Source: JAFGSI01 sp041287425 (GTDB lineage: Bacteria > Chloroflexota > Anaerolineae > Anaerolineales > Villigracilaceae). From it: a stretch of DNA of 64,000 nucleotides. Shown in pieces: positions 36,409 through 44,227 of this stretch. How positions within the stretch are numbered: the stretch's first letter is position 1; every line of letters begins with the position of its first letter. The translations under genes were made by a program, and so were the position numbers. Location: NCBI GenBank assembly GCA_041287425.1, contig JBEULG010000002.1, forward strand, positions 1 through 64,000, read 5' to 3'. A model generated the notes under the pieces. It saw nothing but the letters and a program-made list of their open reading frames with translations. It did not search any database and had not been told where the DNA came from.

Positions 36409-37439
36409 AATTCCACCTCTTCTTTGGGGACGACCTGCTCTGTGAGACTGCGCAAGTAATATCCCGGCTTGATTTGCGGCCGCGTCTGGGGAAGTCGTCC
36501 ATGCAGCAGGAACTGAACGAAAAGATCAATTTCGTTGACGCCGGCCAGCGCCCGCAGATACGTGGAAGCCGAAAAGCGCGGGTTGATTTCGAAAGGCAAC
36601 AAGACCCCGTTCCGGACACGGCCCTGGACGTTGATCGGCCCCCGGCTTCCGATTGCGGTTGCAATTTCCTCGGCCTGCCTGCACAGGTCTGGGAAATGGT
36701 CAATCAACCCCTGGCTGTAGCCACTGGAAATGAGGCCCGTTTTGGTGTTCACCAGCACCGAGAGTTTAGCATGAAACAATCGCTTGAGCGCGATGGAGGT
36801 GTACACCTTTCCATCGGGCAGCGAAAGGACGCCAATCGTGAATTCCCCCTCATCGAGGGGAATATACTCCTGTACCAGGGCGCTCTCACAATTGTCCAAC
36901 ACATAGCGCAAATACAGGCGCGCCTCGCTTTCGCTGGCTGCCAGGAACACGAAACGGCTGCCTCCCGTGCCGGTGGCAGGTTTGATGATGCAGGGAGTGG
37001 GAAAATCCTTCAGGTCTTCCACATGCGTGACAGGCAGCGAATAAGGCATGGGAAGATTGCGTTGCTTCAGATATTCAAACAGGCGATTTTTGTCGCTGCA
37101 CAGGGAAATGAGCGCTGGCGAATTTCCCGCCAAACGGATTCCTTCTTGTTGCAGTTTGTCTGCCGCCTCGCCGAGCAACTTCATCGGCTCCTCGCCGCCA
37201 GGGATCACCACTTTGATTGCATGCCGCCGACAAATCTCCAGAATAGAGTCCACATAGCCCTGACGAGGGATGCAGTAACTCTTCGCCACCCCCTCCTGGA
37301 AATGCCCAAAAGCGAGGGGAGAAATGTCGCACCCATAAACGCTGTACCGGCGGGCCAGGTTCAGGCACTTGATGATTTCAGTGCCCAGCGAAGCGCCTCC
37401 GACCCCCGCGACCAGGACAGGCGTCGAAATATCAGTCAT
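36405..37439 (-). CDS. ATP-grasp ligase (carbamoyl-phosphate-synthase-like)
   Basis: The 344-residue protein has an N-terminal preATP-grasp fold (LVAGVGGASLGTEIIKCL, VVIPGGEEPMKLLGE), an ATP-grasp core with CIIKPATGTGGSRFVF and ALVQEYIPLDEGEFTIG, and the metal-binding end INVQGRVRNGVLLPFEINPRFSAS. Such enzymes form an amide or thioester bond through an acyl phosphate. In the middle of a CDP-sugar block it may attach an amino acid or small acid to an amino sugar (inference). The start is placed at ATG 37439, overlapping the epimerase stop by 8 nt. Confidence 0.83.
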   Translation of the reverse strand: MTDISTPVLVAGVGGASLGTEIIKCLNLARRYSVYGCDISPLAFGHFQEGVAKSYCIPRQGYVDSILEICRRHAIKVVIPGGEEPMKLLGEAADKLQQEGIRLAGNSPALISLCSDKNRLFEYLKQRNLPMPYSLPVTHVEDLKDFPTPCIIKPATGTGGSRFVFLAASESEARLYLRYVLDNCESALVQEYIPLDEGEFTIGVLSLPDGKVYTSIALKRLFHAKLSVLVNTKTGLISSGYSQGLIDHFPDLCRQAEEIATAIGSRGPINVQGRVRNGVLLPFEINPRFSASTYLRALAGVNEIDLFVQFLLHGRLPQTRPQIKPGYYLRSLTEQVVPKEEVEL

Positions 37440-37968
37440 CGCAGCAAAAATCCTCGAAAGATTGGTCCCGCTCAGAAAGAATCGGCGGCTCGACCGGCCA
37501 GGAAATCCCGAAACAGGGGTCGTTCCAGCGTACGCCGCGCGCACATTCGGGGTGAAAGAACTCGGACATTTGATAGAATACCTCGCTGTTGTCCTCCAAG
37601 GTTTGGAAGCCATGGGCGAAGCCGATGGGGACGTACAAGGCGCGCCGATTGTGGGCAGTCAGTTCTACGCCGAACCATTTCTTGAACGTCGGGGACTCCG
37701 GCCGCAAATCAAGTATCACATCATAGATGGCGCCCAGGGTACAACGCACGAGTTTGGCCTCCGGATACGGCTCGGCCTGATAGTGCATTCCCCGCAGCGT
37801 GCCGCGCTTTTTGTTGAAGGAAATGTTGCACTGCACCAAACGCGGATTCAAGCCATGCTGTTCGAACTCAGCCTGGCACCAGGAACGGGCAAAGAAGCCG
37901 CGTTCGTCCTCGCGGCGCTCCAGTTCGATAACATAAGCCCCTGGAAGCGGCGTCTCCACAAAAATCAT
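37432..37968 (-). CDS. RmlC-like sugar 3,5-epimerase
   Basis: The 178-residue cupin protein has FVETPLPGAYVIELERRED, the catalytic-His motif RGTLRGMHYQ and YVPIGFAHGFQTLED, all typical of dTDP-4-dehydrorhamnose 3,5-epimerase. No RmlA, RmlB or RmlD is present, and CDP-glucose enzymes lie beside it, so it may act on the CDP-4-keto-6-deoxy sugar. ATG 37968 has GAGGG about 6 nt upstream; a TTG at 37980 overlaps the previous stop. Confidence 0.88.
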   Translation of the reverse strand: MIFVETPLPGAYVIELERREDERGFFARSWCQAEFEQHGLNPRLVQCNISFNKKRGTLRGMHYQAEPYPEAKLVRCTLGAIYDVILDLRPESPTFKKWFGVELTAHNRRALYVPIGFAHGFQTLEDNSEVFYQMSEFFHPECARGVRWNDPCFGISWPVEPPILSERDQSFEDFCCDD

Positions 37969-37976
37969 ACCAGCCC

Positions 37977-39215
37977 TCAAATGACAGTAACCTCAGGGAT
38001 GGGAATGATAAAATGCCCGCCCCGCCGTAAATATTCCTGTTGTTGCGACAGAATTTCATCGGCGAAATTCCATACCAGCAGGAGGGCATAGTCGGGCATT
38101 TCGCTCAGCAGTTTCTCCGGCGCATAAATGGGAAGATGAACGCCCGGCATGTAATGACCTTGCTTGTAGGTGCTGCGGTCTACCACGAAATCCAGAATAT
38201 CCGTGCCGATTCCAAAGTAATTGAGCAAAGTACTGCCTTTCGCCGAGGCTCCATACGCCGCCAACCGCTTTCCCTGTTCCTTCAGGGTTTTCAAGTACTC
38301 GGTCAGGGATGCCTTCAGGTTCTGCACTCGCCGCGCAAACGCCTCATAGAAAGAGAATTGTTTCACGCCCCACCCCGATTCTTCCTCCAGCAAATCCGTC
38401 ACACTGGATTGGACTTCCTCCCCAATTTGGGAACGCCTGACATAAATGCGCAGGGAACCTCCATGAATAGGAACGCGTTTTACATCGAAAATCGTCATCC
38501 CATGCCGGCGAAAGAGATGATCCAGCGCGGTGAGGGAAAAATAGCATAGGTGTTCGTGGTAAATCGTATCGAACTCACACCGGTCAATCATCTCCTTCAC
38601 ATAGGGAGCCTCAATAATCGCCATCCCCTGCCCTTTGAGCAGGACTCCGATGCCGGCGACGAAACCGTTCAAGTCCGCCACATGGGCCAACACGTTGTGA
38701 GCATGAATGACATCGGCTTGTTTGCCTTCCTCGCGAAGATGTTCGGCCAGGGATAAGCCAAAGAACTCGGCGAGCGTAGGAATGCCTCGCTCCTCTTGAG
38801 CCACACGGGCAACATTGAGGGCCGGCTCGATGCCCAAAACGGGGATGTTCTCCTGCTGGTAATATTGCAACAGGTAGCCATCATTGCTTGCGATCTCGAC
38901 CACCAGGCTGCCCGAATGGAGGCGGGCACGCCCGATGACTTCCGTCGCTAACTCTTGAGCATGGCGGAGCATCGTATCGGAGAATGACGAAAAATACAAA
39001 TATTGCCGGAATAGTTTTTCGGGCGCAATCGTTTCGGTAATTTGCACCAGCGAACAATGGGGACAGAAAACGAGGTCCAAAGGGAATTTTTCCTCGGAAG
39101 CGGCAAAGCGTAAATCCGGGAGCAACGAATTGGCCAAAGGCGTATGACCCAATGACAAAATGGGTTGCAGTCCCCTTTGTCCACAAGAACGGCACAGCAA
39201 ATCTCTTTCAACCAT
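37977..39215 (-). CDS. sugar C-methyltransferase (NovU/TylCIII type)
   Basis: The 412-residue protein has the three parts of C-methyltransferases: an N-terminal zinc site (CRSCGQRGL and FCPHCSLVQ), a SAM domain with VVEIASNDGYLLQYY and the conserved YHEHLCYFSLTAL, and a C-terminal domain with AYGASAKGSTLLNYFGI. Relatives methylate C3 (or C5) of 4-keto-6-deoxy sugars. Placed directly after RfbG, it suggests a branched 3-C-methyl CDP-sugar. ATG 39215 follows GGAGG by 8 nt. Confidence 0.88.
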   Translation of the reverse strand: MVERDLLCRSCGQRGLQPILSLGHTPLANSLLPDLRFAASEEKFPLDLVFCPHCSLVQITETIAPEKLFRQYLYFSSFSDTMLRHAQELATEVIGRARLHSGSLVVEIASNDGYLLQYYQQENIPVLGIEPALNVARVAQEERGIPTLAEFFGLSLAEHLREEGKQADVIHAHNVLAHVADLNGFVAGIGVLLKGQGMAIIEAPYVKEMIDRCEFDTIYHEHLCYFSLTALDHLFRRHGMTIFDVKRVPIHGGSLRIYVRRSQIGEEVQSSVTDLLEEESGWGVKQFSFYEAFARRVQNLKASLTEYLKTLKEQGKRLAAYGASAKGSTLLNYFGIGTDILDFVVDRSTYKQGHYMPGVHLPIYAPEKLLSEMPDYALLLVWNFADEILSQQQEYLRRGGHFIIPIPEVTVI

Positions 39216-40194
39216 CCTGCGGACCTCCAAAGAAATTTTTATACCAGGCAATCGTCCGCCGTAAACCTTCCTCCAGCGAAAAGGCAGGTTTCCAATTCAA
39301 CCGCTGGCGTGCCTTCTGGGCGCTCAAATACTGACTCCGAATCTCATTGGTCGCCTCATTGCGGACCTCCAGCGTCAGGTTCGAATCCATCAATTCCAGG
39401 ATTTTACGGGCCAGGTCCAGGACGGTCAAAGGAGTCTCGTTCGAAAAATTGAACGCCTCGCCGATCAGGGCGCGGTCTTGCGCCAATTTTTCCGCCAGCA
39501 AGGCATACGCGGCGGCGCCATCCTCTACATAAAAATAATCGCGCACGTATTGACCGTCTGAGCGAATGACGGGGCGCCGGCCTCGCAGTACGGCCCGGAT
39601 GGTGCCCGGCACAATCCGATTCCAGTTCAAATCCCCTCCCCCATAGAAATTGCCACACCGACTGATGACCACCGGCAATTGATAGGCGCGGGCATACATT
39701 TGGGCAATCAAATCCGTGCAGGATTTGCTGACATCGTAAGGATGATGCCCACGCAAGGGCATATCCTCCGTGTAGGGCAAATTTTCCTGCGCCCCATAGG
39801 CTTTGTCAGAAGAAGCCACTACAATTTGTTTGACCAGCGGGCTGCGACGGCAGGCCTCCAACAGAGACCACGTCCCGCCAATGTTGGTCTCGAAAGTCGA
39901 AACCGGATTCCGATTGGCGACCGGAACGGTCGTTTGGGCGGCCAGATGGATGACCGTATCGATTTCATATTCCCCCAGGATACGCTCCATCAGCGTCTGC
40001 TCGCGCACATCGCCGCGCACGACTTTGACTCTAGCCATCAGGCCGGTGCGCACCAGTTCCGTCTGCGGAACCCAATCGCGCACCAGACAAACCACATCGG
40101 CACCGGCTTCGATCAGGCGCTGCACCAGCCATGAACCAACCAGGCCGGTCCCGCCGGTTACAAATGTTGGACGATCGAGCCAGAAATCGTTCAT
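39208..40194 (-). CDS. rfbG: CDP-glucose 4,6-dehydratase
   Basis: The 328-residue SDR has FVTGGTGLVGSWLVQRL at the N-terminus, VASSDKAYGAQENLPYTED with the DKAYG signature of CDP-glucose dehydratases, and HHPYDVSKSCTD with YxxxK. It converts CDP-glucose to CDP-4-keto-6-deoxyglucose. RfbF, making its substrate, is 4 bp overlapping upstream. ATG 40194 is used (ATGA overlap); a GTG at 40200 is possible. Confidence 0.92.
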   Translation of the reverse strand: MNDFWLDRPTFVTGGTGLVGSWLVQRLIEAGADVVCLVRDWVPQTELVRTGLMARVKVVRGDVREQTLMERILGEYEIDTVIHLAAQTTVPVANRNPVSTFETNIGGTWSLLEACRRSPLVKQIVVASSDKAYGAQENLPYTEDMPLRGHHPYDVSKSCTDLIAQMYARAYQLPVVISRCGNFYGGGDLNWNRIVPGTIRAVLRGRRPVIRSDGQYVRDYFYVEDGAAAYALLAEKLAQDRALIGEAFNFSNETPLTVLDLARKILELMDSNLTLEVRNEATNEIRSQYLSAQKARQRLNWKPAFSLEEGLRRTIAWYKNFFGGPQDG

Positions 40195-40967
40195 TCCCAC
40201 ACCTTCCAGGGAGCGCGTTTCTCTTGCCAGAGACCCTCCAGCAGCCGCTTATCTCGCAGCGTATCCATGCACTGCCAGAAATCGTCGTGACGATAGCCTG
40301 CCAACTGCCGGTCAGCGGCCAGCGCCTCCAGGGCATCCGCTTCGAGGCTGCTCGTATCATCTTTCAAATAATCGAAGATGCCGGGGTTGAAGACCAGAAA
40401 GCCGCCGTTGATCCACCCCTCGCCGATTTGGGGCTTCTCGATGAATGTGCTGACCAAATCGCCCTCGAATACTAACCCGCCGAAACGGGCCGGCGGACGC
40501 ACGGCCGTCACCGTGGCAATCCGGCCATGGGATTGGTGAAAACGCAACAGGGCATGTAAATCCACATTGCTCACCCCATCGCCATAGGTCACCATAAATG
40601 TCTCCCCCCGTAGCCAGGGTTCCAGGCGCTTGACACGCCCCCCTGTGTATGTGTTCAAGCCCGTTTCGATTAGGTGAATGGTCCAATCCTCACATTCACG
40701 GTCGCGGTCATAAATTTCCACCCGCTGCTGGGCATAGTTGATGGTCATGCTCCCGCCGAGTTCGTATTGATCTCGAAAATACCGCTTGATTTCATTCCCC
40801 TTGTATCCCAGCGCGATGAAGAATTCTTTGAAACCGTAGTGGGCATAATAGCGCATGATGTGCCAGAGAATCGGGCGTCCCCCAATCTCGACCATCGGCT
40901 TGGGTCTGTTTTCGGTTTCTTCCGCCAGGCGGGAACCAAAACCACCTGCAAGGATGACGACTTTCAT
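40191..40967 (-). CDS. rfbF: glucose-1-phosphate cytidylyltransferase
   Basis: The 258-residue protein starts VVILAGGFGSRLAEETENRP, has PKPMVEIGGRPILWHIM, and carries the family traits MVTYGDGVSNVD and FWQCMDTLRDK. It makes CDP-glucose from CTP and glucose-1-phosphate, the entry step of all CDP-linked 6-deoxy and dideoxy sugars. Overlaps rfbG and the aminotransferase by 4 bp each. Confidence 0.95.
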   Translation of the reverse strand: MKVVILAGGFGSRLAEETENRPKPMVEIGGRPILWHIMRYYAHYGFKEFFIALGYKGNEIKRYFRDQYELGGSMTINYAQQRVEIYDRDRECEDWTIHLIETGLNTYTGGRVKRLEPWLRGETFMVTYGDGVSNVDLHALLRFHQSHGRIATVTAVRPPARFGGLVFEGDLVSTFIEKPQIGEGWINGGFLVFNPGIFDYLKDDTSSLEADALEALAADRQLAGYRHDDFWQCMDTLRDKRLLEGLWQEKRAPWKVWE

Positions 40968-42079
40968 TTTCTCTTCCCTAAAGCCAGATTATCTGCCAGC
41001 GCGGAACAAATCGCTTGCACTTGTTCTCTCTCCAACTCCGGGTACAAGGGCAGCGCCAGCAATGCGCGGCTGGCCTGCTCGGCCAGCGGGAACTGCCCGG
41101 CCTGGTAACCCAGAGGGTGACAAGGCTCGGCCAAATGCAGGGGCTGGGGATAATAGACTTCACTCGCAATGCCGGCCTTTTTCAACTCTTGCTGGAGTTC
41201 GTCCCGCTGCGAAAGCGAAATCACGTATAAATGATAGACATGGGTACGATTCGGCGCCTCGAGCGGCAAGCCCAGCGGCAGGTCCGCCAGCAGGCGATGG
41301 TAGAGGGCCGCGATTTCCCTGCGGCGGCGATTCCACTCATCCAGGTGGCGCAACTTGACTCGCAGCACGGCCGCCTGCAACTCGTCCAGGCGTGAGTTGT
41401 AGCCCAGCATTTCGGGAAAGTATTTCTTCTTCCAGCCGTGCGTGCGCAGCATGCGCATGCTTTCCGCCAGCCGGTCGTCGTTCGTGGTCAGCATGCCTCC
41501 GTCGCCGTAGCCGCCCAGATTCTTGCTGGGGAAGAAACTCAGGCAGCCCACATCGCCCAGCGCGCCGGTCTTTCTGCCCTTGTACTCGGCGCCAAACGCC
41601 TGTGCGTTGTCCTCAATCACGGCCAGGTGATATTCCCGCGCCAGCGTCAGAATCTCGTCCATGTCGGCCGGCTGGCCGTAAAGGTGGACGGGGAGGATGG
41701 CTTTGGTCGCCGGCGTGATGGCCGTCTCAACCTGCTCGACCGCCATGAGATACGTCCCCGGCTGGATATCCACGAACACCGGCCGCGCCCCCACCGAGAG
41801 GACGGCGCCCGCTGTGGCGAAGAAACTATACGCCGGCACGATGACCTCGTCCCCCGCGCCGATGCCGAGGGCGCGCAGGGCGATGACGAGGGCGTCGGTG
41901 CCGGAGGCCACGCCAATGGCATGCCTGACCCCCAGGTAGTCTGCCACTTCGGCCTCGAAAGCCGCCACCTGCGGCCCAAGGATGAAACGCCCCGACTCGA
42001 GCACCGAGAGAACCGCCGCGTCGATTTCGTCCTTGATGGCGCGGTACTGGGCAGTCAAATCAACGAGAGGAATGTTCAT
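40964..42079 (-). CDS. wbpE: WbpE/WlbC-type aminotransferase (UDP-3-keto-GlcNAcA aminotransferase)
   Basis: The 371-residue DegT-family PLP enzyme starts MNIPLVDLTAQYRAIKDEI and has SGTDALVIALRALGIGAGDEV, EDNAQAFGAEYKGRK and the Lys motif FFPSKNLGGYGDGG. These match WbpE, which adds the 3-amino group to UDP-3-keto-GlcNAcA from glutamate. The wbpD- and wbpB-like genes lie directly upstream with 4-bp overlaps. The frame extends upstream inside wbpD; the start is fixed by ATGA at 42076-42079. Confidence 0.9.
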   Translation of the reverse strand: MNIPLVDLTAQYRAIKDEIDAAVLSVLESGRFILGPQVAAFEAEVADYLGVRHAIGVASGTDALVIALRALGIGAGDEVIVPAYSFFATAGAVLSVGARPVFVDIQPGTYLMAVEQVETAITPATKAILPVHLYGQPADMDEILTLAREYHLAVIEDNAQAFGAEYKGRKTGALGDVGCLSFFPSKNLGGYGDGGMLTTNDDRLAESMRMLRTHGWKKKYFPEMLGYNSRLDELQAAVLRVKLRHLDEWNRRRREIAALYHRLLADLPLGLPLEAPNRTHVYHLYVISLSQRDELQQELKKAGIASEVYYPQPLHLAEPCHPLGYQAGQFPLAEQASRALLALPLYPELEREQVQAICSALADNLALGKRK

Positions 42080-42666
42080 GCCGCCTCCTCCAGCGGAGCA
42101 ACGGTCAGCCCCTCCTTGCGGTAGGCGCGCCCGCAGGCCGGGCAGCGCGCCTGCTCCTCGCCTTCCACCCGCTCGAAGGGCAGGCGCACCCCGCACCGAC
42201 ACATCCAGCCCTGGATTCGGCCGGGGTTGCCGTACACCAGCGCATAGTCCGGCACGTCCTTCGTGACCACCGCCCCCGCCCCGATGAAACAATAGCGCCC
42301 CAGCGTCACCCCGCACACGATGGTGGCGTTGGCCCCGATGCTCGCCCCGCGTTTGACCAGGGTCGGCTGGTATTCGTCCTTGCGGTTGACCTGGCTGCGC
42401 GGATTGACCACGTTGGTGAAGACCATCGAAGGCCCCAGGAAAACATCATCCTCGATCTGAACGCCGGTGTACACAGAAACGTTGTTCTGAATCTTGACGT
42501 TGTTCCCGATGGTGACGCGGCTGGCCACGAACACGTTCTGGCCGAGATTGCAGCCCGCCCCGATGACGGCCTCGTTCATGATGTGGCAGAAATGCCAGAT
42601 TTTGGTGCCTTCACCGATGACGGCGCCCTCATCCACATAACTGGATTCATGCACGAAATAACTCAT
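42076..42666 (-). CDS. wbpD: WbpD/WlbB-type N-acetyltransferase (left-handed beta-helix)
   Basis: The 196-residue protein has hexapeptide repeats (VIGEGTKIWHF, VTIGNNVKIQNNV, VTLGRYCFIGAGA) and the conserved PSMVFTNVVNPRSQ, which mark WbpD/WlbB acetyl-CoA transferases acting on UDP-GlcNAc3NA. The C-terminal 35 residues hold two CxC/CxxC pairs (CRCG, CPACG), a zinc ribbon found in some homologues. It acts after WbpE. Confidence 0.92.
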   Translation of the reverse strand: MSYFVHESSYVDEGAVIGEGTKIWHFCHIMNEAVIGAGCNLGQNVFVASRVTIGNNVKIQNNVSVYTGVQIEDDVFLGPSMVFTNVVNPRSQVNRKDEYQPTLVKRGASIGANATIVCGVTLGRYCFIGAGAVVTKDVPDYALVYGNPGRIQGWMCRCGVRLPFERVEGEEQARCPACGRAYRKEGLTVAPLEEAA

Positions 42667-43622
42667 CCCGGACCTCCAGCCTGCTTCAGGGCCGGATGCG
42701 CATCCGAATCCGCTGCCACAACCTGCGCCGTGCGAATCCGGTAGGTCAGTTCGATGGACGGACGGGCATCGGCAATGCCAAAACCGCGCCCGGCCAGAGT
42801 CTCTTCGTAGATGCGCGTGTGCAAATCGGTGAAGCCCTCCGAAAATTCAAGCGCTTCACCGTCCACGCTGATGGAACGGTAAGTGGTCTTGCCAGCCGCT
42901 TTGGCCTCCGGCGGCAAATCGGCCGGGTCCACCGAGAGGAACCACCTCACCCGCGCCTGCTCCAGTTCGACCCAGCCGCTCACCCGCCTGTCGTCGGCGT
43001 GATAGACCTTGAGAGCGCCGGCCGGCCCGAACAGCCACAGCAACAGGTCGAACAAATGAATGCCAATATTGGTCGCCACGCCTCCCGATTTCTCCGCCTG
43101 TCCCTTCCAGGAGACATGATACCAGTTGCCCCGGCTGGTGATATAAGTCAGCACCACCTCGCGCCGACGGCCGGGATTCTGCTCCAGTTTGGCCTTCAAC
43201 GCGAGCAGCGCCGGATGAACCCGCAATTGCAGCACGGTGTTGATGCGCCGGCCGGTCTCGGCCTCCAGTTCGGCCAGGGCGTCCAAATTCCAGGGGTTGA
43301 TGACCAGCGGCTTCTCGCAGATGACATCCGCGCCCACCCGCAGCGCCAGGCGGCAGTGCGCATCGTGGAGGTAATTCGGCGAGCAAATACTCACATAGTG
43401 GACGCGATTCTCCGCCGGGCCGCGGCGCAGTTTCTCCAAATGACGGTCGAAGCGCTCGATTTCGGTAAAGAAATGAATATCGAAACCGAACTGGTCCAAA
43501 ATCCCGACCGAATCCTTCGGATCGACCGCTGCCACGAGGCGGTTGCCCGTATCGCGAATCGCCCGCAAATGACGCGGCGCCACGTAGCCGCCTACGCCGA
43601 TGATGGCAAAGTTATAGGTCAT
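42663..43622 (-). CDS. wbpB: WbpB/WlbA-type UDP-N-acetylglucosaminuronate 3-dehydrogenase (Gfo/Idh/MocA)
   Basis: The 319-residue protein has the NAD motif FAIIGVGGYVAPRHLRAI and, in the catalytic loop, ICEKPLVINPWNL with the EKP triad characteristic of Gfo/Idh oxidoreductases; VSICSPNYLHDAH and KSGGVATNIGIHLFD are WbpB-type signatures. It oxidises C3 of UDP-GlcNAcA for WbpE. It overlaps the winged-helix gene by 4 bp. Confidence 0.92.
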   Translation of the reverse strand: MTYNFAIIGVGGYVAPRHLRAIRDTGNRLVAAVDPKDSVGILDQFGFDIHFFTEIERFDRHLEKLRRGPAENRVHYVSICSPNYLHDAHCRLALRVGADVICEKPLVINPWNLDALAELEAETGRRINTVLQLRVHPALLALKAKLEQNPGRRREVVLTYITSRGNWYHVSWKGQAEKSGGVATNIGIHLFDLLLWLFGPAGALKVYHADDRRVSGWVELEQARVRWFLSVDPADLPPEAKAAGKTTYRSISVDGEALEFSEGFTDLHTRIYEETLAGRGFGIADARPSIELTYRIRTAQVVAADSDAHPALKQAGGPG

Positions 43623-44170
43623 CGAAAAACCGTCCCTGTGTTCGAAACAGCGCCATCCTCCTGGTCGTTCTGAGAGGAAAGCGCTTCGCCGACCGCCGCC
43701 GGATAGATAACCTGATACCCATCCTGCTCGTGCCGCAACACGACCGCCTCCCCGGAAGCCTCCAGCGAGAGGCCGGCCTCGATGCAGGTCAGGCGCAGGA
43801 TATCCATGATTTCGTCATCCCCCTCGAAACGAACGCGCGAGATACCCTCGGCCTTCAATCGGGCGACCACCGCCCTGGCCTGCTGGCGGAACGATTGATA
43901 GACGCGCAGCGAATCTTTGGCGTATTGGAGCGCCCGCTGGGTGAAGACGGCCATGCCCTCCGGCGTCAGGTCATATTGCAGGCGCGTGCGGTTCAAATGC
44001 GAGACCTTGACCCAGCCGCGGCTGATCAGCCGCTTGATGTACCAGTTCACGCTGCCGACCGCCATTCCCAGACGCCGCGAAAGCGTCGCCTGGGTGACCA
44101 GCGAATCGCGGGCAATCTCGTTCAAGACTTCATATTCGTGGCGTTCGATATCGGCCATGGGATGCAGCAT
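43619..44170 (-). CDS. winged-helix (MarR/EPS-associated type) transcriptional regulator
   Basis: The 183-residue protein has a winged helix-turn-helix (about residues 10-75) with HEYEVLNEIARDSLVTQATLS, GMAVGSVNWYIKRL and RLQYDLTPEG, like the EPS-associated MarR group. The rest (residues 85-160) carries a charged, partly Rossmann-like domain of unknown role (GISRVRFEGDDEIMDILRL). It is first in a sub-operon with its own promoter and probably controls the downstream sugar genes. The second Met (44158) is an alternative start. Confidence 0.75.
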   Translation of the reverse strand: MLHPMADIERHEYEVLNEIARDSLVTQATLSRRLGMAVGSVNWYIKRLISRGWVKVSHLNRTRLQYDLTPEGMAVFTQRALQYAKDSLRVYQSFRQQARAVVARLKAEGISRVRFEGDDEIMDILRLTCIEAGLSLEASGEAVVLRHEQDGYQVIYPAAVGEALSSQNDQEDGAVSNTGTVFR

Positions 44171-44181
44171 TCAGTTTTTGA

Positions 44182-44210
44182 ATTCTCACACAGAACGCCG
44201 ACTTTGTCAA
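44182..44210 (-). promoter_or_regulatory. internal promoter before the winged-helix regulator
   Basis: Reading the minus strand, TTGACA (44205-44210) and GAGAAT (44182-44187) are 17 nt apart. The -35 box is perfect, the -10 matches the consensus at four of six positions. It lies in the 57-nt gap between wbpI and the regulator, so the regulator and the genes after it can be transcribed apart from the upstream membrane glycosyltransferases. Confidence 0.65.
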
Positions 44211-44227
44211 GCGCGAGGGAAGAAACC

